Source: a virus
Virus record (IMG/VR): IMGVR_UViG_3300029998_000020
Location: 1 to 64,000 of that record
DNA length: 64,000 nucleotides
Strand: one strand, 5' to 3'
The position numbers were made by a program, and so were the translations under genes. The notes below the pieces were generated by a model, which had not been told where the DNA came from, did no database searches, and saw only the letters and a list, made by a program, of their open reading frames with translations. Shown here in pieces: positions 7,098-14,758 of this stretch (its first letter is position 1; each line of letters begins with the position of its first letter).

Positions 7098-7453
7098 GAT
7101 TTTTTATTTAATAGTTCTGTTATTTTTTTACTATCAGCGACAACAATTTGACCGTCATCTGGTCCACCTTCTACAGTTGCTATTACATATGCACTAATTA
7201 CATCATTTAAATTATCAAAAAAATCATATTCATGATTTTTATCATACTTTTTTGAATAATCATATATTTCTTCATTGTAGAAACCCCCGTCATCAACTAG
7301 CCTTTTTAACAATTCTTTAAATCCATCTAATGGAAAATCTTCATATTCATCAGTGATCTTTTTATAGTCAACAATATCAAGAAAATTCTCAGGTAATAGA
7401 ATTACAAAAGACGAGCTACTTGAGTTGCTAACAAATCCTTTTCTTATTTTCAT
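7094..7453 (-). CDS. SNSSSSSF-leader protein, 119 aa
   Basis: Leader MKIRKGFVSNSSSSSFVI followed by LLPENFLDIVDYKKI and an acidic body, with IATVEGGPDDGQIVVAD near the C-terminus. First-transcribed of the leader-bearing array, directly downstream of the HisRS-like gene. Function unknown. Confidence 0.75.
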   Translation of the reverse strand: MKIRKGFVSNSSSSSFVILLPENFLDIVDYKKITDEYEDFPLDGFKELLKRLVDDGGFYNEEIYDYSKKYDKNHEYDFFDNLNDVISAYVIATVEGGPDDGQIVVADSKKITELLNKKS

Positions 7454-7492
7454 TTTTCTTATTTTTAATTATTTATATTCAATATTTTATTT

Positions 7493-8134
7493 TTAGTTTA
7501 TTAATCTATCTATTCCGATAGCAAATCCAACTCCACCATCATATTCTCCTCCACCACAAATTTGTTTAGATGAACCTAATTTTTCGCAAGTTATTTCAAA
7601 TCCCTTACCATCTTTATAATAATCAAGTCCTCTTCTAACATCGTTATTGACAACATAATCATCAACATTAGTATTGAAATTGTTTGTTAATAATTTCATT
7701 GCTAAATGTTGCAAGTTTGCTCCATCAGAAAGATAATCATGAGATGGATTTAAAATTTCAACTCCAAGTTGAGTGAATTGCCTATATCTTCCCGACTGTG
7801 GTTTTTCCCCACGAAAGCATTCACAAACATAGAACAATAATACATCATTTTCATTTTTGTATGTTGTTTTAGATAGTTTTTGCGCTATTGCAGTATATTC
7901 AGGAGCTAAACACAAATATCTATCTCCTCTATCTTTGAAATTGTACATCATGTTGTTATTTTCTTCTCCTACCTTATCTTTGAATAATTCTTGAAATTGT
8001 ATAATAGGAATTTGTATTTCTTCAAAATGATATTCATCAATTAATATTTTAATCATTGAATTTATCAATTCTCTTTTTTCATTACCAACTAAAATCCTAG
8101 TTCCTTTGTAACAAGTTTCTTTTATTATTTTCAT
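7493..8134 (-). CDS. Miniature histidyl-tRNA synthetase-like catalytic domain, 213 aa
   Basis: Class II aminoacyl-tRNA synthetase core of the HisRS type. It shows the entry motif KGTRIL, the segment FKDKVGEENNNMMYNFKDRG, ATP-binding motif 2 (FRGEKPQSGRYRQFTQLGVE), the histidine-binding RRGLDYYKDGKGFE, QICGGGEYDG, and motif 3 (GVGFAIGIDRLI). Bacterial HisRS is about 420 residues; here the insertion domain and the whole C-terminal anticodon-binding domain are absent. It may activate His, or act like HisZ-type paralogues in another reaction. The downstream gene overlaps by ATGA. Being encoded by a phage in this minimal form is unusual. Confidence 0.85.
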   Translation of the reverse strand: MKIIKETCYKGTRILVGNEKRELINSMIKILIDEYHFEEIQIPIIQFQELFKDKVGEENNNMMYNFKDRGDRYLCLAPEYTAIAQKLSKTTYKNENDVLLFYVCECFRGEKPQSGRYRQFTQLGVEILNPSHDYLSDGANLQHLAMKLLTNNFNTNVDDYVVNNDVRRGLDYYKDGKGFEITCEKLGSSKQICGGGEYDGGVGFAIGIDRLIN

Positions 8135-9018
8135 TTATCAATCTCACTCCATTCTTTAAGTAAATTACCATATTTCCAACATTGTACAAGTATTGATCTA
8201 GCTGCATAATACATTGACCCTGATATTCCTAAAAAATCCATTTCAAATGATGTTTTGCTCGCTACTTCTTTAAGTAAATCTAAATCAATTTCTTTGTTTT
8301 TTGATATTGCTTCTGACTGCATTAATTTAGCCCATCCTTCAGCATATTCAAATATACAATTACCATAAGAGTCAGTATTATTGGACTTCCAATCTTCCCA
8401 AGATTTTTCATCTAATAGTTCAATACTAATTCCTTTTATTTTTTCTTTATATTTTCTTTTTGTTTCAACTTCTTTTTTATGTTCTTCAATTCTTCTTTTT
8501 ATTGATTCCTCTTCAGATTTTTTTAATTTTTTCTCATAATCATTTTTAGTTTTATCATCATATTCATCATCACATATCGGACCAATTTTAGTCCATTTCA
8601 TAAAATGAGCATCATTATAATACTTATGTAAATTATTGAGATTTGTGTTTTTGTCAATTAAACAAATGATACCATTAAAATCAAAGCTACAAATTAAATT
8701 GTTTGCAATAGAAAACTTTTTTGCTTCTTTTGAAGTGTAATCAAAATCATATCCTAGCATAACTTGCATTCTCACTCCTGAAGTAGAATTACTAAGAATT
8801 TCTAAAATTTTTTCTTCTTCACTATTGATGATTAAGTTATTAAGAACTTTTAATTTCAATTTTCTATCAATATCATTATTAACACAGAATGTTATATACT
8901 CTCCATATTCACATTCATAATAACTTGAAAAATTTATATTATTTGATATAAGATATTTAATTAAAATATAATTTTTATCTTTTTTATCTTTTATTGTATA
9001 TGTGAAATATTTATTCAT
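8131..9018 (-). CDS. Conserved phage protein, 295 aa
   Basis: An N-terminal region (1-80) includes RKLKLKVLNNLIINSEEEKILEIL, which resembles a segment of the protein at 9306-9749. A highly charged coiled coil follows (about 160-200, KKLKKSEEESIKRRIEEHKK). The C-terminal domain (NCIFEYAEGWAKLMQ ... FLGISGSMYYAARSILVQCW) resembles a domain common in phage hypothetical proteins. No catalytic motif recognised. Confidence 0.7.
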   Translation of the reverse strand: MNKYFTYTIKDKKDKNYILIKYLISNNINFSSYYECEYGEYITFCVNNDIDRKLKLKVLNNLIINSEEEKILEILSNSTSGVRMQVMLGYDFDYTSKEAKKFSIANNLICSFDFNGIICLIDKNTNLNNLHKYYNDAHFMKWTKIGPICDDEYDDKTKNDYEKKLKKSEEESIKRRIEEHKKEVETKRKYKEKIKGISIELLDEKSWEDWKSNNTDSYGNCIFEYAEGWAKLMQSEAISKNKEIDLDLLKEVASKTSFEMDFLGISGSMYYAARSILVQCWKYGNLLKEWSEIDK

Positions 9019-9302
9019 TTAATTTTTGTTTTTATCATTCCTAATGCAGAATCATCATCATTCCATAATTCGTCTTTTAAATTTCTAATACTAATAATAG
9101 AATCTTTATTGACAATTATATCTTTAATTAAAATATTAATTACATTATCATAAGCATCAGATTGAGCCTTTTTACAAATATAAACTGCATCACTTCTATC
9201 TAAAAATCTTCTATATTCAAAATCATTTTGTAGTAGATTTTTCCAAAATCTACCAGAACCAATTTGTCTAACAAAAACTTCTTTCCATGTATCTTCTTTC
9301 AT
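9015..9302 (-). CDS. Hypothetical protein, 95 aa
   Basis: Begins MKEDTWKEVFVRQIGSG. Its end overlaps the start of 8131-9018 by ATGA, so the two are translationally coupled. No recognised domain. Confidence 0.65.
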   Translation of the reverse strand: MKEDTWKEVFVRQIGSGRFWKNLLQNDFEYRRFLDRSDAVYICKKAQSDAYDNVINILIKDIIVNKDSIISIRNLKDELWNDDDSALGMIKTKIK

Positions 9303-9305
9303 AAA

Positions 9306-9749
9306 TCATTTACGATAGATTCTGTTGTTGTTATATTGTTTTGTCTTTTGACTATACATTTTAGATTGCATCTTATTTGTTATAACTTTACAATTCATGT
9401 CCATTTCTTTTTTGTATAAATTATCATCAATATTTGTATACCAAAAATAAGAGTCAGGATAATGAAAATCTTTAGTGCTATCAACAATTATAGATTTTTC
9501 AATAAAACTTAAAATTAATTCTTCTTTACTATTGTGTTTTGTGTTATTAGTTACACTTAATAATTTTAACTTCCTGTATAATTTCTTATCAATACTAAAA
9601 TTTACAATATGTTCATATGAGCTTTTTATGTTCAATCCAGTATAATTCATTTTTATAAACTTACAAATTTCAATATTGTAAAATTTAAGAACTGCACCAT
9701 GTTTGCTTGACATATCAAATGTGAATAATATTAAATTATTATCTATCAT
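9306..9749 (-). CDS. Hypothetical protein, 147 aa
   Basis: Contains YRKLKLLSVTNNTKHNSKEE, similar to the RKLKLKVLNN segment of the product of 8131-9018, so the two may share an N-terminal domain. The C-terminus is basic and Asn/Gln-rich (YSQKTKQYNNNRIYRK). Function unknown. Confidence 0.65.
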   Translation of the reverse strand: MIDNNLILFTFDMSSKHGAVLKFYNIEICKFIKMNYTGLNIKSSYEHIVNFSIDKKLYRKLKLLSVTNNTKHNSKEELILSFIEKSIIVDSTKDFHYPDSYFWYTNIDDNLYKKEMDMNCKVITNKMQSKMYSQKTKQYNNNRIYRK

Positions 9750-10048
9750 TTTTCTAAATCTTTTTTAGAAATATATTCAATAACGTCTTTTGATTTTTTA
9801 ATTTCAGAAATAACCAATGAATATAATGAATCTTTAATTATTATTTTGTCATCATTTGAAGAACTTTCTAATATTGCTAATAGATTACTCATAGGACTTA
9901 ATTTATTTCTAACATTAGCAAGTTCTTCAATTTGATATTTTTCAATCTCTTTAAGAAGGTCTTGCTTATCATTCCAACTTGATGCTGGTTGTTGCTCGGA
10001 ATCAAATTTCCAAAAACTATTTACTAAATTTAAAATTTTGCTTTTCAT
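9746..10048 (-). CDS. Hypothetical protein, 100 aa
   Basis: A helical, acidic protein (WKFDSEQQPASSWNDKQDLL) that overlaps both neighbours by ATGA. No recognised family. Confidence 0.65.
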   Translation of the reverse strand: MKSKILNLVNSFWKFDSEQQPASSWNDKQDLLKEIEKYQIEELANVRNKLSPMSNLLAILESSSNDDKIIIKDSLYSLVISEIKKSKDVIEYISKKDLEK

Positions 10049-10296
10049 AACATTTTCAATTTTTCCAATTTTTCTAATCTTAATATTTTAATTTTGTAAG
10101 TTTTCATTTTATTCAAGAATAAATCTTCATTAGTGAAATCACCTAAGAAAATATCATATCCACCGTAATATAATTTATAATTAGTAAAATATCTCATTTC
10201 TACTTCACGTACCATAAATTTGTGAGTATAACCATACCAAGTACGATCTTCAATATCATATCTAAAATTATTTAATATTAGGGTAGCTTCTGTCAT
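10045..10296 (-). CDS. Hypothetical protein, 83 aa, basic tail
   Basis: Aromatic-rich (WYGYTHKF, YFTNYKLYYGGYD) and ending KIKILRLEKLEKLKML, a variant of the basic Leu/Lys C-terminal tail seen in many small proteins at 13-34 kb. It has its own promoter at 10302-10333, so it heads the operon running left to 7493 or beyond. Confidence 0.65.
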   Translation of the reverse strand: MTEATLILNNFRYDIEDRTWYGYTHKFMVREVEMRYFTNYKLYYGGYDIFLGDFTNEDLFLNKMKTYKIKILRLEKLEKLKML

Positions 10297-10301
10297 TTAT
10301 A

Positions 10302-10333
10302 TAAAGTTACAAAAATGTTTTGTAATTACCAAA
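10302..10333 (-). promoter_or_regulatory. Bacteroidota-type promoter
   Basis: On the minus strand: TTTG (10330-10333), 20-nt spacer, TAACTTTA (10302-10309). The flanking TTTGGTAATT matches the group at 470-1591. It lies immediately upstream of the ATG at 10296. Confidence 0.65.
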
Positions 10334-10543
10334 TTATTTTTGAATTATTTTAATTTCATAGCCGATATTACTCAATTCCTTGATTATATCTTTCACCATC
10401 TGTTCAGCTTCTTCAACTTGAAGAACAGCATACATACCTTCACCATTTTCTGTGGTTCTGAATATGTATATTGCCTCCAATAGTGCAAATTTTATTTTTT
10501 CGTTGTCTTCTTTCAAAGATAATTCTTCTAACTTGTTATCCAT
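10334..10543 (-). CDS. Hypothetical protein, 69 aa
   Basis: Begins MDNKLEELSLKEDNEK; a short alpha/beta-looking protein (YAVLQVEEAEQMVKDIIKEL). It lies 3 nt after the GNAT-like frame, probably co-transcribed with it. Function unknown. Confidence 0.6.
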   Translation of the reverse strand: MDNKLEELSLKEDNEKIKFALLEAIYIFRTTENGEGMYAVLQVEEAEQMVKDIIKELSNIGYEIKIIQK

Positions 10544-10545
10544 AT

Positions 10546-10969
10546 TTAATTTAATTCTTTATAGTAACCTTTATATTTTATGTTTGTTGTAGAATAGCCA
10601 AGTTTTTCCATTTTATCAGGTTTTACTGTTTCAACATAACCATCCAAATAAAGCCAAGTAATACCTATTTCTTTACATTTTTCTTCATAGTGTTTTAATA
10701 ATTTAACACCAATTCCAGTATTTTGATATTTAGGTAATACACCAACACTCCATAGCATGGAGCCTTGGCATAATAATTTTTCACCTAATACAAATCCAAC
10801 ACATTCTTCATCTAATTCATAGGTGAAAAATAAATCTGTTAGACTTATAAGTTCTAAATACCAATCATAGTAAGATATTCCACCTTCAGTAGATGTGTTG
10901 CTTAATCCTGGTGCATTTGAAATTTCACAGATTTTTTAATAAATCTTTTTCAATTGTTTTTCTTATCAT
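10546..10969 (-). pseudogene. GNAT-family acetyltransferase with a homopolymer frameshift
   Basis: From ATG 10969 the frame reads MIRKTIEKDLLK and then hits a stop. After dropping one A from the six-A run (10932-10937 on the plus strand) it continues ICEISNAPGLSNTS ... through the intact ORF to 10546. The acetyl-CoA motif is present (SVGVLPKYQNTGIGVKLLKH, the R/QxxGxG/A loop), followed by YLDGYVETVKPDKMEKLGY. The promoter at 10989-11019 is correctly placed. Without the shift, only a 70-residue C-terminal piece is made. Mutation, slippage-dependent expression and assembly error cannot be separated here. Confidence 0.7.
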
Positions 10970-10988
10970 TTTTAGGTTTAATTATTTA

Positions 10989-11019
10989 CAAATATACAAA
11001 AAATAATTGACATATCAAA
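10989..11019 (-). promoter_or_regulatory. Bacteroidota-type promoter
   Basis: On the minus strand: TTTG (11016-11019), 19-nt spacer, TATATTTG (10989-10996), about 20 nt upstream of the GNAT start. Confidence 0.7.
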
Positions 11020-11021
11020 AT

Positions 11022-11192
11022 TTATTTGGTTATGTTTTTATCTAAATATTCTTTCCACATCTGTTCAACAAATTCTGAACGATTTATATTGTTATCTTTG
11101 AGGTATTTATCTATCTTATCAAAAACATCATTATTTATTGATATGCTTATGTTCTTCTTCTTTTCTTCTGTTTCTTTTTTTGGTCTACCCAT
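11022..11192 (-). CDS. Ribbon-helix-helix DNA-binding protein, 56 aa
   Basis: The frame MGRPKKETEEKKKNISISIN ... DVFDKIDKYLKDNNINRSEF is a CopG/Arc-type ribbon-helix-helix protein: a basic GRPKK arm, a beta strand (NISISI), then two helices split by NINRSEF. It is divergent from the plus-strand RHH gene at 11302, with about 110 nt between them. It probably represses its own or neighbouring transcription. Confidence 0.85.
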   Translation of the reverse strand: MGRPKKETEEKKKNISISINNDVFDKIDKYLKDNNINRSEFVEQMWKEYLDKNITK

Positions 11193-11269
11193 GATTTATT
11201 TTATATTTTACTATTATATATGAAAAAATATTCTTGGTTTAAAAATAGAAAAATATGACTTATTTTTAT

Positions 11270-11280
11270 TTATATATAGA
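11270..11280 (+). promoter_or_regulatory. Putative late-type promoter (TATATATAGA)
   Basis: TTTATATATAGATAAAAATGA lies 22-32 nt upstream of the RHH start at 11302 and resembles the sequences before the RHH at 50706 and the gene at 57296, all three heading endonuclease-containing units. Confidence 0.4.
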
Positions 11281-11301
11281 TAAAAATGATACACAATTAT
11301 T

Positions 11302-11463
11302 ATGAAAACAGAAAGAAACACAAAAGTAATGTCAATAACTATAGATAAGGATGTATATGACAAAATATCAGAATTAGTTAATAACAAATCCAAATTTACT
11401 GAATGGCTATTCATTAACTATTTAGATAACATCGGAATTGATGTAAAAAATATAAAATTTTAA
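11302..11463 (+). CDS. Ribbon-helix-helix protein paired with endonuclease, 53 aa
   Basis: The frame MKTERNTKVMSITIDKDVYD ... ISELVNNKSKFTEWLFINYL shows the RHH pattern: strand MSITID, helix 1, turn NNKSKF, helix 2. It ends 1 nt before the HNH endonuclease start at 11465, so the two are almost certainly co-translated. A similar pair occurs at 50706-51825 with a different nuclease family. Confidence 0.8.
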   Translation: MKTERNTKVMSITIDKDVYDKISELVNNKSKFTEWLFINYLDNIGIDVKNIKF

Positions 11464-11464
11464 A

Positions 11465-12328
11465 ATGGATTATTTAAAAATATATAAAAAATTGATAACA
11501 AATGCAATAGAAAGGACAATTTCTGATAATGAAGTATATGAAAAACATCATATAATATCAAAATGTATATTCAATGATAACTATTCTATATCAGTATTTA
11601 ATGATTATTATAAATTAGTCAAATCAAAATATAGTCTTAGTAATGTAGTTAAATTAACACTAAGAGAGCATTATATTTCACATTTATTGTTGGTTAGAAT
11701 TTTTGAAAAAAATAAAAATTGTCATTTTAAATTATTATGTGCTGCAAATTTTTTGACCAACAGAACAAAAAATAATAGGGAATATGAATGGCAAAAGAAA
11801 GAATACATTGAGAAATTAAAAATATCTATGACTGGAAAGCCAAGTAGAGCAAAAGGAAAAAAATGGTCAGAAGAATCAAAGAAAAATAAATCAGGCACAA
11901 ATCATTATATGTATAATAAAAATTATGATGAACTTTATGGATTAGAAAAATCTCAAGAGTTGAAAGAAAATAGAAGAAATTCACAATTAGGTAGAATAAA
12001 ATCAACTGAAGAAAAAAATAAATTATCTAACAGAATATTCACAGAAGAATGGAAAAATAATATATCAAAAAATAAAAAAGGTAAAAAACTATCAGAAACA
12101 AATAAAGATAATATTAAGAAGTTTATGTTAAATCCAGATTTGAACCCGAATGTGGATCAGACATTATATAAATTTTACCATATAGATGGCAGGGAAATTA
12201 TATCAAGAAAAATTGAAATGAAAAAAAATTATAATTGTACAGACATACACAAAATAATAAGCGGTATTAGAAAAATTTCTAAAGGATGGAGGTATAAAGG
12301 AGAAATAATAAAAAAAAGTGATGAATAA
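11465..12328 (+). CDS. HNH homing endonuclease with NUMOD3-like repeats, 287 aa
   Basis: Residues about 25-75 hold an HNH-type core: YEKHHIISKC, a Leu-rich spacer, then VKLTLREHYISHLLL. Residues 125-210 carry NUMOD3-like DNA-binding repeats (GKPSRAKGKKWSEESKKN, KGKKLSETNKDNIKK), and the C-terminus (IHKIISGIRKISKGWRYKG) looks like a NUMOD1-type helix-turn-helix. It is plus strand in a minus-strand neighbourhood, between convergent gene ends, as expected for an inserted free-standing homing endonuclease. Confidence 0.85.
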   Translation: MDYLKIYKKLITNAIERTISDNEVYEKHHIISKCIFNDNYSISVFNDYYKLVKSKYSLSNVVKLTLREHYISHLLLVRIFEKNKNCHFKLLCAANFLTNRTKNNREYEWQKKEYIEKLKISMTGKPSRAKGKKWSEESKKNKSGTNHYMYNKNYDELYGLEKSQELKENRRNSQLGRIKSTEEKNKLSNRIFTEEWKNNISKNKKGKKLSETNKDNIKKFMLNPDLNPNVDQTLYKFYHIDGREIISRKIEMKKNYNCTDIHKIISGIRKISKGWRYKGEIIKKSDE

Positions 12329-12340
12329 TCATCACTTTTT
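12311..12340. terminator. Bidirectional terminator
   Basis: AAAAAGTGATGA-ATAA-TCATCACTTTTT overlaps the last codons of the HNH gene and faces the convergent radical SAM gene. Confidence 0.8.
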
Positions 12341-12345
12341 AATTT

Positions 12346-13425
12346 TTAAATTTTATATAGAGGACAATCACGATTACAACGAATAAGGTTATTTCTAAAA
12401 TTAATAGTCTTTTCGTTATTCCAAATATCATCAATAAAATTACCACATTTTAAAACATTTAGTCCTTCTTTCCAATTTTCTGTATTTGGAGTAAATGAGC
12501 AAGGAAAATAATTTCCTTTGACATCAATATAGCTACTATAACAACTTGACTCACATGGCTCTACACATTGCTTCATTTTGTTTCTGTATTCATCTGATAA
12601 TGAGTTATCTGATTCCAAATATTTTAGAAATTTGTGACTACTGCAACTATCAAATCCTATACTTATTTTTTCATCTAATGCAAATTTGCAAAGTTCATTA
12701 AACTTATCCTGTGGTAAAGGGTGAAATCTATTTTCTGCTCTACCTTTAGTTTTTAAACTTAGTAAAACTAATGCGTTAAGATTTTTTAATCTTTCATCAT
12801 TTTTACAATCTTTAATTACTTGCATTGTATAGTCAAAATTTTCCAAGCAAATCATATCGTGAATGTTTACTTGTGTCATTCCTCTATCAGTTAATTCTTT
12901 TATTGCGTTGTAACTATTGTCTTTATTATAAGATGTACCAACTGATACAGCAACTGCTCCCATTGTTTTTGATAATCTATCATACAATTCTGATGTCATT
13001 CGTGATCCATTTATTGTTACATTAGGAACAACATCTTGAGAGCGAGTATAATCAAAAATATCCCACATATCTGGATTTGAATCAATGTCTGTTATTCCAA
13101 ATGCTACCTGAGTTACAGTTAAAGGAAGCTTAGAAAAAATGTTTTTATATGTGTCTAATGACATATATTCACCATCTTTATTGTTGCTCTTGTAGCAAAA
13201 TGAACAGTTTTGTTTACACGCTGTGTCAATTTCAATATCAGCAATTTCAGGTAATCCTATTTCTAAATCACCATCATCATCTTCTGTTTTACCCCATCTG
13301 GCAAAAAACCCTGTTTTTTTGTTAAATAAGAAATTGTAGTTTTCTGATTTTAAAATTTTAACATCTTTATTATCTACAATTAGTGCTTCTTCACCGTTTG
13401 AAAGTTTTAATTTAGTTTGTTTCAT
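12346..13425 (-). CDS. Radical SAM protein with C-terminal Cys-rich (SPASM-like) region, 359 aa
   Basis: The radical SAM cluster motif CxxxCxxC is at residues 70-77 (ACKQNCSFCYKS), followed by the usual barrel features (VTVNINGSRM-like segment, IHDMICLENF). The C-terminal third has further cysteines (CVEPCESSCYSS, YFPCSFTP, RCNRDCPLYKI) arranged like SPASM/twitch auxiliary-cluster domains, which typically act on peptides. Its ATG overlaps the stop of the small gene at 13422-13679. Substrate unknown; a peptide- or protein-modifying enzyme is the best guess. Confidence 0.85.
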   Translation of the reverse strand: MKQTKLKLSNGEEALIVDNKDVKILKSENYNFLFNKKTGFFARWGKTEDDDGDLEIGLPEIADIEIDTACKQNCSFCYKSNNKDGEYMSLDTYKNIFSKLPLTVTQVAFGITDIDSNPDMWDIFDYTRSQDVVPNVTINGSRMTSELYDRLSKTMGAVAVSVGTSYNKDNSYNAIKELTDRGMTQVNIHDMICLENFDYTMQVIKDCKNDERLKNLNALVLLSLKTKGRAENRFHPLPQDKFNELCKFALDEKISIGFDSCSSHKFLKYLESDNSLSDEYRNKMKQCVEPCESSCYSSYIDVKGNYFPCSFTPNTENWKEGLNVLKCGNFIDDIWNNEKTINFRNNLIRCNRDCPLYKI

Positions 13426-13679
13426 ATTTTGTTTAATTTGTTTAATTTGTCTCTTCTTTCAGATTTTAATGATGATTCAAATAATTCAATATAATATAAT
13501 GTATAGGGTTGTTCTGATATTCCTATACGCAAAATGTCTTTGTTAATAGATGAATATTGTAGTCCATCTACAGTGTAATTTTTATCAAAACTCAAATCTG
13601 ATGGTATTCCAATTTGCTCAAATATGTTTGTTGGTTTTTTGAGTATAACTTTATCACCAATTTTCAAGTTTGTTATCAT
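13422..13679 (-). CDS. Small SH3-like phage protein with basic tail, 85 aa
   Basis: N-terminal MITNLKIGDKVILKKP is the KxGDxV start of a small beta-barrel family common in phages (compare 28604, 28845, 29399, 32547). It ends SERRDKLNKLNKI, the recurring C-terminal tail, whose last codons overlap the radical SAM start (ATATGA). Confidence 0.7.
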   Translation of the reverse strand: MITNLKIGDKVILKKPTNIFEQIGIPSDLSFDKNYTVDGLQYSSINKDILRIGISEQPYTLYYIELFESSLKSERRDKLNKLNKI

Positions 13680-13704
13680 GTTTGATTATTTAAAACATTT
13701 TAAT

Positions 13705-13959
13705 TTAACACTCAGATATTTCTATTTCATTTGTTTCATTTACATCACAAAAATTCTCATTTAGAATATTCAATGCTTTGTTAAAATTGTTTTCTGTTGT
13801 ATCTACAACATCTTTATATTCTGATGAACTATCAGCATATAAAATAGTCCAACCATTTTTTCCTGCTTGAATCGTTACAATTAACTGTCCTGCTCCAACT
13901 CTGAAACTTTTTTCTTTTTCTACCTCACTTGAAGGCATCATCCCACAAAATCTATTCAT
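13705..13959 (-). CDS. Conserved small phage protein, 84 aa
   Basis: Begins MNRFCGMMPSSEVEKEKSF and contains TIQAGKNGWTILYADSSSEY. This pattern belongs to a short protein family I recognise from phages and prophages of several phyla, without known function. It lies upstream of, and probably in the same transcript as, the radical SAM gene. Confidence 0.75.
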   Translation of the reverse strand: MNRFCGMMPSSEVEKEKSFRVGAGQLIVTIQAGKNGWTILYADSSSEYKDVVDTTENNFNKALNILNENFCDVNETNEIEISEC

Positions 13960-13985
13960 ATTATTTTACTGTTATTTTTACTAAT

Positions 13986-14125
13986 TTATTCTTCTATTTG
14001 TTTATCAATCTTTCTTTTTGATGCATTATATAATCCTAATCTTTTAATTTTAATTGTTTTGTTTGTTAACCACCATTTAACAAAATAAGATTTTTTAATT
14101 TTCTTTTTTTGTTTTCTGATGACAT
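13986..14125 (-). pseudogene. Small basic protein with frameshift in an A tract
   Basis: From ATG 14125 the frame reads MSSENKKR and soon stops. Adding one A to the seven-A run (14104-14110 plus strand) opens a 46-residue basic protein ending WWLTNKTIKIKRLGLYNASKRKIDKQIEE at 13986. The tail is clearly coding-like. Same type of homopolymer lesion as the GNAT gene. Confidence 0.45.
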
Positions 14126-14138
14126 AAATTTATTTTTT

Positions 14139-14456
14139 TTAAATAGAATAAACAAAGTCTGCTGACATTCTGTGTTCAACTTGTTCTCCTGAGTCATTTT
14201 GAAAAGTTAAATATAAACTGTGAATATATTCAGTTTTTAGTAATTTGTATGTTTCATCACATACAAATAAGTCATCAACTAGACATGCCTCTTCTATTAG
14301 ATGATCAATAACTTCTTTTGACTCTAACTTTTCTTTTATTTCATTATAAGCATCAGAATAAGTGTCTGTATTTTCTACTTTGAAAACAAGTCCATTAGAT
14401 ACCCAGTAATCTTCTCTATCCACATTTGAGAATAAAATTGCATTTTTCTTTTTCAT
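14139..14456 (-). CDS. Hypothetical protein, 105 aa
   Basis: Begins MKKKNAILFSNVDREDYWVS; acidic alpha/beta protein ending EHRMSADFVYSI. Part of a leftward operon from about 16.2 kb. No recognised domain. Confidence 0.65.
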   Translation of the reverse strand: MKKKNAILFSNVDREDYWVSNGLVFKVENTDTYSDAYNEIKEKLESKEVIDHLIEEACLVDDLFVCDETYKLLKTEYIHSLYLTFQNDSGEQVEHRMSADFVYSI

Positions 14457-14468
14457 ATTTTTTATTTT

Positions 14469-14756
14469 TTATTTTTTAAAATCATTCAAAGTTATATAGA
14501 ACACATCAATTAAAAAGTAATAATCTTTATTATATAAATGTTGTTTTGTATAATCGCTATAATTACTTTTCATTGTGCCATACATCATCACACAAGGATA
14601 TATTGAAGGCGATTTAAATGTTGATGTTTGGTACTCATATTGTTCTTTTTTTGAACTGTAAATTGCTTTGTTAATATTTTTATTTGGTATAATATTATAG
14701 ATATCATCTAATAATTTATATAAGTATTTTTCAGTTTCTAATAATTGTTTTTTCAT
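14469..14756 (-). CDS. Hypothetical protein, 95 aa
   Basis: Begins MKKQLLETEKYLYKLLDDIY; Tyr- and Lys-rich. Only 2 nt separate it from the upstream gene, indicating an operon. No family recognised. Confidence 0.6.
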   Translation of the reverse strand: MKKQLLETEKYLYKLLDDIYNIIPNKNINKAIYSSKKEQYEYQTSTFKSPSIYPCVMMYGTMKSNYSDYTKQHLYNKDYYFLIDVFYITLNDFKK

Positions 14757-14758
14757 TT

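Noticed and set aside
11026-11223. Plus-strand 65-codon ORF
   Set aside because: Lies antisense to the clear RHH gene at 11022-11192.
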